A DNA stretch of 64,000 nt, taken from positions 76,621,524-76,685,523 of the forward strand of contig CM026426.1 of assembly GCA_014871385.1 (NCBI GenBank). Reading direction: 5' to 3'. Below the pieces are notes generated by a model that was not told the DNA's origin, did no database searches, and saw nothing but the letters and a program-made list of their open reading frames with translations. The position numbers and the translations under genes were made by a program. This document shows, one piece after another, positions 55,903-64,000 of the stretch. Within the stretch, counting starts at the first letter, position 1, and each line of letters begins with the position of its first letter. Origin of the DNA: Ceratodon purpureus (taxonomy: Eukaryota > Streptophyta > Bryopsida > Pseudoditrichales > Ditrichaceae).

Positions 55903-56049
55903 TTTGAAAGAGGGGATGGAGATGTATTGAGGACTCAGATTGGTGAAAGATGGAACCGATTAGCCAAGAACACCTTTTATATAAACCGTTAAACGATCAA
56001 TACATGTGCCCATACAACGTCCAATAAATGCAGTTGTTAAAAGGGAGCG

Positions 56050-56224
56050 ATGCCCACCAGCAAGGTCGATGAAGAGAAGATCGGAGCCTTCCTCGCCAAG
56101 GCTTGCTGGTGGGCTAAGGTGAGTTTCATCCTATTTGCTCTTTCACAAAATGTCTTGATCAAGGTTCTTCTCTCAGGATGATTTCTTCGAGACTGACGAG
56201 GTCAAACTCAAGTCCCGACTTTGA
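56050..56224 (+). CDS. Tiny two-exon ORF, unknown
   Basis: ATG at 56050 reads MPTSKVDEEKIGAFLAKACW to AAG/GTGAGT at 56118. The acceptor CTCTCAG at 56176 leads into DDFFETDEVKLKSRL and a stop at 56224, giving 38 codons. The 58-bp intron is short for a plant. The opposite strand has an unbroken 72-codon frame (56377-56159) that competes for the same bases. It may be the start of a decayed element protein. Confidence 0.22.
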
Positions 56225-56767
56225 TGAAAAAGTTTTTGGAACGATGGTTTTGAGACATTCATCTTGTTCCTGCTTTATCGTTTGCGCTCCTTCTATGTCC
56301 ATTGCTGCTTGTGCTCCTCTCCAACATCTGTTTTGGATGTCAAGGTCGATGACTCCTTTGCAGGGGTTTGATACCAAGGTGCTCTATTGGGTGTCCCACT
56401 GGTGATATCCACAGCGCAAATTTCTCTATTCTGCATGCTCATGGCATGCGTTCTCCTTGACTGAACGTGGACATGACCTTTCTTATATGGAGATCAGGGC
56501 TTTCACCGAGGTCTCTATCTGTTATGGTTGTATGTACTTGTTTACATCTTATTCATTTTAAGTGCGTTTTCAGATCTCCGATTAAGCTATTGCCTCGTAT
56601 GACGAAATAGTTTGACAGGATTGACTAAACGTGGACATGACCTTGGCCACTAAGCCACTCACTTTGTTCGCTTACATGGAGGGCTGCAGATTGAAACTAT
56701 GGGATGAGGCTTTCCTACCGGTATTTCAAGGGCATGATTGCTTCAAGAAAGAGCACATGTTTGTGGG

Positions 56768-57506
56768 GGGGGGGAAGCACAATAAAGTGGACCACAAAAG
56801 TGCTTAGCTCATTGCCAATTTCAGCCTGTTGTGTAAACACGCTAGAAAGTGGCATCTAAAACTTCTTGATGGGAAATTAAGTTTAGGATACGGAAAGTAG
56901 ACTTGATGTACTACAACTTCCGAAATTTGCATTTGTAGTTGTTGAGTTGAGACACCTCTATGAACACGACAAAGTTGAACAAAGTGAATGCAGTCATTTG
57001 GAAAAGTGACCGTATTACATTATAGTTTTGACAGAAATCACTTTTGACTTTGTGGGGCCCTTCGTTTGTACATTACGCTTGTAGAAATGATCCGGTTGGC
57101 CGTGTTTGCAATCCTAGATTGGCGAAAAGTATCCCCGGGACGTTTTTAAAACACTGTTTTTGGTGAAACTTTTTGTGAGGTTTTTTTCACCGAACATTGT
57201 TTTTTAAATTGGAAAGAACATCCTCTAAAGACAATAGAGGGCCCCAAATGAAGAAATCAAGACTTTGGAAAAGTTCATTTTCATGATTTAGAACTAGGGG
57301 TCAAATAAAGTTTCAATTGAAGATGTTTTTTTCCATTGAGATGTGTGTAAGATACCTTATGACACCTTAGAAAGTGACTAAAATGCTCAAAAACTACACC
57401 AAAATGCTCAAAATCAGCTTTGAGCTATAAAAAACAGCACACTTCATATTCACTTCCTAGTGATCACATATTGCACTTGGTGGTCCACTTTATTGTGCTT
57501 CTGCCC
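56768..57506. mobile_element. MITE copy 2
   Basis: About 739 bp, the reverse-oriented relative of 12613-13349 along its whole length. The left end is G-run plus AAGCACAATAAAGTGGACCA. The right end is TGGTCCACTTTATTGTGCTT then CTGCCC, with two changes near the tip. TGGG flanks both sides (56764-56767 and 57507-57510), fitting a 4-bp duplication if one G was gained in the left run. Internal mismatches to copy 1 are frequent, so neither copy is young. Confidence 0.82.
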
Positions 57507-57510
57507 TGGG

Positions 57511-57890
57511 TTCTAGGGCACTGATCTTTTGGTGAGAAGGATCTTATTCAGGTATTTACTATCCGATTATCCCATGTACTACTTCATATGATCTTTGCAA
57601 TGTTTTATCACTAACCTTTGCAACTACAACTTTACGTACAGGTACTTTAAGTACAAACTTTGACGGAAGAAAGCAATTTTGAAAGAGAATCTCCCTCTTC
57701 TTAGGTTATGTGGCTTGATCGATTGAATGAGAATTGCATGTTCCGATTGAATGAGAATTGCATGCCCGGCACAGGACTTGGACGAGTTTTCATGTGAATA
57801 CAGGATTTAGATTGTTTGCCTTCGTATACTCCCCCATTCAAGTCAGATTTGAAGAAGTCTCACGAGTCCGTCACAGAGAGTGGAAGGGGG
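57511..57890. other. Gene-free stretch
   Basis: No gene is visible. A short direct repeat, GATTGAATGAGAATTGCATG, occurs at about 57721 and 57745. Confidence 0.35.
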
Positions 57891-59010
57891 GGGGGGGATG
57901 GAGGATTTAAGAAATATTGAAGATGACAGGTTGAGGGCAAAGGCACTTAAAAAGCATCTTGATGAGGATTAGAAAAAGGGTCTAAAGGTCAAAGAAGCGG
58001 AAGAGAAGGCTCAGCAAAAAGAATTGGAGAGATAGCAGAGAGCCGTAGAGAAAGCAAGAAGGAAAGGTAAGCGGAAGCTGGACAGCCCAGCCGAAACAGG
58101 TCAGAAGAGTCCGCACTCTCGAAGCACTACATTTGAATCTCGATCACAGAAAATAACCGCCGCGGGCAAAAGTACAAAGAGGGATTTATATGATATGCTG
58201 ACTGTGCATGTACCTGGTCTTGAGCGACAAGAAGACTCCGAGGTGTCTATGATGGGTTTATTTTCAACTCATCATTACATGGAATTACAGGCGGCAAAGG
58301 TGGAACATTCACTCAGACCTTGCACGACTTGACGGCCTTCATTTCAAAGATATAGTCTTTACTTCTTATGGGTGTGCGCTTATTCAGTTCAGATTTTTTA
58401 TAACTAGGTGTATGTACTCATCTTCATTTAATTGTGTGCATAACAGCATTCGGGTGACAAAGTCTGCTTTTTCGAAGACAAGCAAGCGAGCAGTCCTTGT
58501 GTGTACTTGATCCTTGTTGAGATGCGAGAAAGTCATCTTGTTCCCTGGATTACAAACACAAGCAAGACTGCGCCATCTTAGAACCAAACTGACAACAAAA
58601 TGGCTTCACCTCGTCTTCGATTTTGCGGACCACCACCTTCACGACAACGGTGCTATGATCATTATTCACCCATCATGGGTACATATGAAATCAAACATCC
58701 TTGGGTTCTGTGATATTTGTGGATTCGATGTTGAATGAGTACATTTCTAGAAATCAAGAATATGAGTTTCTAATGTAAGCTCCTCCGTTTTATGATGTTT
58801 ATAAACAATACTTGTTGGAACATGCAGCTGCAATAATTAGAAGTACCCCTTCACCACCTATTCTTTGATGATGCATCCTTTTATGCAAGTCCCTCAAAAT
58901 CGTATCACCTTCCGCATTATGTTGAGTCTATGGCCGCAGACCTTGCTTTCACGTTGGCGTCACTGTCACTCTTCCAACAACATCCAATGTCTCGTGCCCC
59001 TCTTGAGTAT
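57891..59010 (+). pseudogene. Broken coiled-coil protein with possible methyltransferase-like piece
   Basis: The first part (57897-58330) is charged and coiled-coil (EDDRLRAKALKKHLDED, VKEAEEKAQQKELER, ARRKGKRKLDS) with two in-frame stops. After a gap, 58590-58738 reads HLVFDFADHHLHDNGAMIII followed by HPSWVHMKSNILGFC. An aspartate-rich strand, then DNGAxIIIHP, is reminiscent of a SAM-dependent methyltransferase core. A last block near 58860-58990 reads FFDDASFYASPSKSYHLPHY. No SAM-binding glycine motif is visible, so the methyltransferase idea is weak. Probably the remains of another element protein. Confidence 0.28.
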
Positions 59011-59230
59011 TAAGTCTCCGCTGTCACGTGGTAGACGTCATTGTTGTTGACTTAGGTGCTATGTGATTCATACAGACTTGTTTGGAAACATGTTTTGATT
59101 CCGTTTGTTTGTGGAGCTCGGTCCATTAGAATGTTTGATCTTCAGTTGTATATTGCTTCTATGTTTCGGCTTGTCTAGATCCGTCTAAGTTGAGTCAAGT
59201 AGTCACCGTGCAATCATCTACAACCGTAAG

Positions 59231-59401
59231 ATGGCATTGCACAGCATATTGAAGATTATTGTGTTGGAGAACCCTCGATGCTACAATGTGTCTCTTGCTG
59301 TAAAAGAGAATGCTGCAACGATATCGATGGCGCTAGGGGAGAAAAGACTGGCGGACGACAGAATACTGTTGGCGAGAGCGAGGGATAGAAGGGATTCGTA
59401 G
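59231..59401 (+). CDS. Short ORF, unknown
   Basis: 56 codons from ATG at 59231 read MALHSILKIIVLENPRCYNV and ISMALGEKRLADDRILLARA, ending TAG. The composition looks protein-like and the frame is unbroken, but there is no family match and no visible splice context. It could be an exon of the element gene starting at 60019. Confidence 0.2.
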   Translation: MALHSILKIIVLENPRCYNVSLAVKENAATISMALGEKRLADDRILLARARDRRDS

Positions 59402-60018
59402 AGAAGCTTGCACATGATTCCGCATCGATTCTTTGTCAGTACTATAAGGTGGAATTTCACTCAAACAACACCTAAGCCGAATAAAATTTTAAGTTCGCTC
59501 TACGGGACGGTCAAATTTGCATAAGTTTGGTAAATGTTTATAATTTGAGTAGGTAGATGAAGGTTTTAAGGCTAAACGTTTTAAGGTTAACTCTTATCTT
59601 GGAGTTTGTGTGGCATTCTCCCAAATAAGTTTTTAGGTTTAGGTGGGATAAGTCTAAAGGATCTCACAACCTCACATGTTGCCTTTTATCCTTGCCATTT
59701 TGGACATGGAGCTCCTCCATGTACTTCTTTCCATCACTCATTGCTTGTGCATTAATTAAATTGAATTATTAAAGCACAAATTACCTCAAACAATTATTGT
59801 GCTCCAATCTCCATACTCCAAGCAATCATTCCTTGCACTTACACACACAAATTTCATAGGGCAGCAAATTTACACATAAAACGGGACTCTTTATAAGGTC
59901 GCATCCATAGGACTTAAGCTAAACTGTGCCTGGGCTTTGGTCTCTGATTGGCAAATGAATTTTCTTCAAGGACTATAATATGTTCTCATACGTTTGAAAC
60001 TGCTGCATTCCAGGTACA

Positions 60019-62850
60019 ATGGATTACTCCTTAGATGACGAGGTACCGGTTGAAGCGCCCTTAAATCCAGATCTTCCAGACTTTGTGGTTGTCCCCTCAA
60101 AATTATGGCAAAACAAGAATGTTAGAATTTACAGTGACGACAATATCCCATTAGCAGAGGGTTTGATCCGGAACCCTAGGTTAGCTTGGTATCTGACTCG
60201 GTTGGCCCCCTTGGTGATTTTGTCGTCATCGTCCAGGTATCACGTTATTTAGTCGAAGAAGAGTTAGAGGATGATTGGAGGTACTCCTTCAAAACGTGGC
60301 CTATCAGCCACGTCTATGTGGATGGAGTAAGTCTGCAGCACCATAGTGAACGTGATGATTATAACCGTTGGGTTGCGGAGCGTAACCGATCTCTAGGTGA
60401 TCGTACATAATTATATGATAACTCCTCTAGGAATACCCCCCCACCTATATCACGTAACGTTGAGTCTCTAATGACGCAACCGTCAATTAACTCTGTAGCG
60501 GCAAACACGTGCTACGCTCACCTATGCGTCCAACACTATCCCAGAGATAAAATCTCTACTCTGTGGTCTAGTATGTACGACAAGACCACCGTGCAGTTCC
60601 CAAACCATATAAAACTCGACGTGCATAGACAGATTCACAAGAATTCGGTGGGGAGGAGTGTAGTGACTCTCGAGGGCATAGATGTTTGCCCCTTTGCTTG
60701 GATGAAGATTATGGGAGTGAGCTCCAATACATTCTATAGAAATGCCAAGTATGCTGCTGCTGGTTTCGAAGCTCAATTTCACGGTAATATTGGTTTACGT
60801 AAACCTAGAAACCACACAGTGGTAGCAACTGCCGTCCTAGGGGCCATCCTTGACATGCATGCCGACCACATGCCCCACAAGAGTCGTGTTCTGCCTCAGA
60901 GGAGACTGTTGTTGCTAAAATTCTGCCTTCCAGTTTCAAATGGAAGGAACAGATTTTGATCCTCGATGAACATCTAGCGGACTGTGGATTGCCTCCTATG
61001 TCCGCTTCTAACTTGAGCAAGATCGGGAGGCTTAGCTATCCAGAATTTTACGCCAAACGGGCAGGAGACAACTTCGCTTGTTGCTCAATATGTGATGAGT
61101 TCCAGTTGCAGAAGAAGTTGACGTTAACAGGATCTCAGGCGTCCCTGTTATGGTCTAAGAAAATGAGGCTGCACAATGACTCTGCAATGGCGCATAGGAA
61201 CTTGTACTACCTAAACGATTGAGGTCGAAGGCTACTCCTCATGAAGTTCTTACAATTATGCATGATAAAATGGACCACATCAAGACAACATCGCCGGCGT
61301 TATCCCACAAGGTCAAACACTTAGACAGTCTCATGAAGCTTCCTCTCGCTGTCACAGGAATGCTTGCTCACGGGCATGTGGATCAACGTTATGCCCATTA
61401 TGGCCTTGACATTTACTCACACGACGCTAATTACACGGTTGGATCGTTTGCGAAGCTCCTTCGGGATCTTGAGTCACCCCCAAAATCCACCTCTAGGGAA
61501 CTCTTTCCAGAAAATCCGTCTCACCCATTGTATGCCGCACTTTTGCATGGTTCAGAGATGTGTTTGGATCCTCTTGGCCGTCCTCCTGAGGTTCCTGTTG
61601 CTGCTAAACCATTGCCTCCCATTCTTAACGTCCAAATGGATAACGCTGTCAGCGATAACAAGAATAGGTTTGTTTTTTCATTCTGATCCCTATTAGTCGT
61701 GAAGCGGGTGTTTCGCGAAGTGGACGTGAATTTCATGCTGGTCGGCCATACTCATGACGATATTGATGCCCTTTTCGGGCGATGGAGCATGGCATTGCGG
61801 AGGGAGGACTTCCCCACAGTACCTCTCCTCATGAAGTCCTTCATGAAAAATGAAGCTGTACCAACAATTCCTCATCTCATTCAGGAGGCCTCTGATTTCA
61901 AGAAATTCGTCGCCGGGTGGATGCTTGATGGCGACGATACATTAATGGGTCACACTAAAGCTCATCAGTTCAAATTCTATATAGATTCTTCAGGATGCCC
62001 AGTGATGAAGTATAAAATCTTCTATCACGACGACGACTGGTTGCCAAAAGGAGATGGTTGTGGCATCAAGATGTGGAAGGAGGATTCAGAAGGTCGATCT
62101 TTATGGCCCCGTGGTGTTCCTGGTGCCATGGCGCCTCCGAGATGCGGCACTTGCGTGTTGTGATTAAGGGGTTGTCGGGTTTTGTAGATCATTGGGCGAG
62201 GCTATCTTCTGATTCAGTCGAGTCGAGAAGAATCTATGAGCAGATCTCATACTATTGGAACGATGTTAAAGAGGCTCTTGCCATCCCCTTTGATGCAGTC
62301 CCCACCTTGGAGCCCGGCTTTTTGGCCATCCACTCGGCTCGCTCACTCTGTTGAAGACGAGTTTCAGGAAGAGGGAACTTTGCGCGAGGAGTTCGTAGAG
62401 GATGATCACTTTGTTGGTCACAAATGAGATTGCCCAGGACCGTCATTTCGTGTTGCGCAAGACCTTTTTGCAGGTTACTTCTTAGCATTACGACCTTGCA
62501 ATCAAGACGTTCATCCTTTCTGGCTTGCGAGGGCCTTGAATAACCCTTATTTAAACCCTGACCTCCCGAACACGATCCAAGTTGAGTTCTACCGTCCAAT
62601 TTCCCGAGATGAAAATGTTTTGAAATTCTATACCGGCTGGGATGTGGATGGGAGACTTCGTTGGACAGTAAAGAAGGATGTACCTAAGTCGTGGCAGAGT
62701 ACTGATGCAGTCATAACAGCTTGGAAATCAAAAGTTAAAAAAAAATGTCAACAAGCGGGGGGTTGGCAAGGATCCAACGCTGAAGATTCCACTCAAACAA
62801 CTGGACATTATAAAGGCCTCCTTAGAGAGATTTGTTTATCCGGATTCTGA
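60019..62850 (+). pseudogene. DUF7869-type transposase-like protein
   Basis: It starts MDYSLDDEVPVEAPLNPDLP. The blocks in order are KTWPISHVYVDGVSL, VHRQIHKNSVGRSV with GIDVCPFAWMKIMGVSSNTF, RKPRNHTVVATAVLGAILD, then PHKSRVLP, SASNLSKIGRLSYPEFYAKR and GDNFACCSICDEFQLQKKL (a zinc-type CSIC). Then come HDKMDHIKTTSP, AHGHVDQRYAHYGLDIY and the catalytic-looking core ILNVQMDNAVSDNKNRFVF with VDVNFMLVGHTHDDIDALFG. The QMDN...KNR and GHTHDDID signature is that of proteins annotated DUF7869, abundant in bryophytes and some animals, as I remember. One TGA (61684-61686) replaces the Trp of FxFWSLL. One-base frame changes lie near 60245, 60895, 61218, 62160 and 62345. It was probably an RNase-H-fold transposase. 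Confidence 0.7.
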
Positions 62851-62879
62851 ATAGACATGTAGCTTTGAAGTTTCTGAAT

Positions 62880-63640
62880 TTAGGCAGATCACTTATATTT
62901 GTTTGGAGACGACTGAACTGAATATCGTTCATCCATTCATCCAACATTATATTTTCTAGACAAAAGGCAGATGTTTAGCTCGAGTCAACCTAAATGACAT
63001 ATACCGTATTAGTTGATAGTGTTTATGTTTAAAATTCTAGGAGATTACATATATTTTGTTGGGGGGAACACTACTTAAGTCTTTATGTCCATTGCCTATT
63101 TATTATCTGTACTAGATTATAGGCAGCAATTTAGGTCGAGGCGACCTAAACTACATTTGGCGTTGAAGTTCGTACTTAACGAGTGCAGAATACCAACAGG
63201 TCACTTATAGTTCTTCGGAGAGATATTTACTTAGTACCTTAAACCGTTGACTCTATATCATATGTATTAGCATATAGCAGCTGTTTAGGTCGAGGCGACG
63301 TGAACCACATCTAGCGTTCAAGTTCCTAGTTTTGATTTGTGAATTAGAGCCGATAACATACATTTGTTGGCATGGGACTATACTGAAGTCCGTATGTTCT
63401 TTGATTCTATATCATATTTACGAAACTGTAGGCAACCTTGTTGGTCGAGGCAACTTGAATATTTGTACATCTCCAAAAGGGCCCGTCATGGATTTAACAT
63501 TTAAGGAGTGTCGACCTAAATTGTATTTTCACACATATATATACTATAAGTTTGCCCAAGTTATTCGTTGGTTTCATTTCCCGTTATTTAAGCATGATGT
63601 TCATTTAGGTTGGTTCGACCTACCTTGTATTTTTTTATAT
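62880..63640 (+). repeat. Degenerate 155-bp tandem repeat with palindrome
   Basis: Units are anchored at 62968, 63124, 63278 and 63433, at intervals of 156, 154 and 155 bp. Each begins with a GCAG-like phrase and then a palindrome, best preserved as TTTAGGTCGAGGCGACCTAA (9-bp arms, 3-bp loop) at about 63131. Weaker copies occur before 62968 and after 63500. It follows directly behind the DUF7869-type gene. Confidence 0.72.
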
Positions 63641-64000
63641 ATATTTAGTAAATCATCCGGTTCTTTCATTTCCCGATATTACTGTGTGATCATCTCCCAA
63701 TGTAATGGAAATTCCTTATTAACGTTTTCTTGCCAAGTATGAGACCCTTGTGCCCATTTTAGCTCGACCATAGCCAATGCATTATTTTGGGAGATGATAA
63801 ATCTCCCAGAATAACGAATATGGTGTTCACATAAATTTCGCAATATTTATCATATGTTGTATGGAATTACTAGGCTAGGCACATATATTAACCTCCGCTA
63901 TTCGTGTTACCCTTGTCACTTGGCACTTGGCCTTAGTGTGGTTTAGTTAACGAGAGAAATCGGATGGAGCGACGTACGTCGCGAACAAAATTTGCCGGGG
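63641..64000. other. Gene-free window end with two palindromes
   Basis: A hairpin, TTATTTTGGGAGAT at 63782-63795 facing ATCTCCCAGAATAA at 63801-63814, has one mismatch. A perfect 14-bp palindrome, GCGACGTACGTCGC, lies at 63969-63982 near the window edge. No gene is seen. Confidence 0.45.

Noticed and set aside
1-64000. tRNA, rRNA or snRNA genes
   Set aside because: I saw no A/B-box pair with a cloverleaf or conserved rRNA core by eye. A covariance-model scan would be needed to exclude decayed copies.

Overview
The window is a transposon-crowded stretch of a nuclear eukaryotic genome. Its spliceosomal introns, plant-style AT-rich intergenic DNA and protein families point to a streptophyte plant, most likely seedless (moss, liverwort, lycophyte, fern or charophyte alga). 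That placement rests on remembered family resemblance, not a search. I see no convincing intact single-copy host gene. Nearly every coding trace belongs to a mobile element, and most are broken.

Layout. 0.3-9 kb holds two minus-strand genes, a coiled-coil/RING-like protein (660-2570) and a multi-exon transposase-like protein (5101-8258). An A-rich repeat separates them, and a short palindromic motif recurs through the block. 9.0-15.46 kb is a minus-strand LINE (ORF1 plus a reverse-transcriptase fragment). It has been hit by a 737-bp MITE (12613-13349) and by a giant DNA transposon. The LINE resumes at 35152.

The giant element, called T1 here, spans 15465-35151 (19,687 bp). Its ends match as a short GGGGGGAAGCATCCTAGG terminal repeat flanked by a 4-bp TGTT duplication, and removing it rejoins an open LINE reading frame. 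It carries a plus-strand DDE-type transposase gene reaching to 23780, a second plus-strand gene (about 26.7-29.3 kb) and a convergent minus-strand coiled-coil/double-RING gene (34.7-30.7 kb). A 3.06-kb hAT-like foldback element (18846-21904, 8-bp duplication CCTGTGGA) sits in an intron of the T1 transposase. Its arms are giant G-rich repeats flanking two inverted copies of a kinase-like fragment.

36.6-39.3 kb holds a broken minus-strand SWIM-zinc-finger coding region. 40.3-43.5 kb holds T2, a diverged and more decayed relative of the T1 transposase. An approximately 122-bp satellite follows (44.2-46.5 and 47.66-47.88 kb), then a minus-strand coiled-coil/RING-like pseudogene (51.4-48.4 kb) related to the T1 one. 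So the order transposase then convergent RING-like gene occurs twice. 52.4-55.0 kb is a degenerate minus-strand transposase of another family. 56.8-57.5 kb is a second MITE. 57.9-59.4 kb holds coding debris. 60.0-62.85 kb is a DUF7869-type transposase-like gene, followed by a degenerate 155-bp tandem repeat.

Nesting gives a relative history: the LINE came first, T1 and one MITE landed in it, and the hAT foldback landed in T1. The MITEs share the first 11 bases of their ends and the 4-bp duplication with T1, so a T1-type transposase may have moved them.
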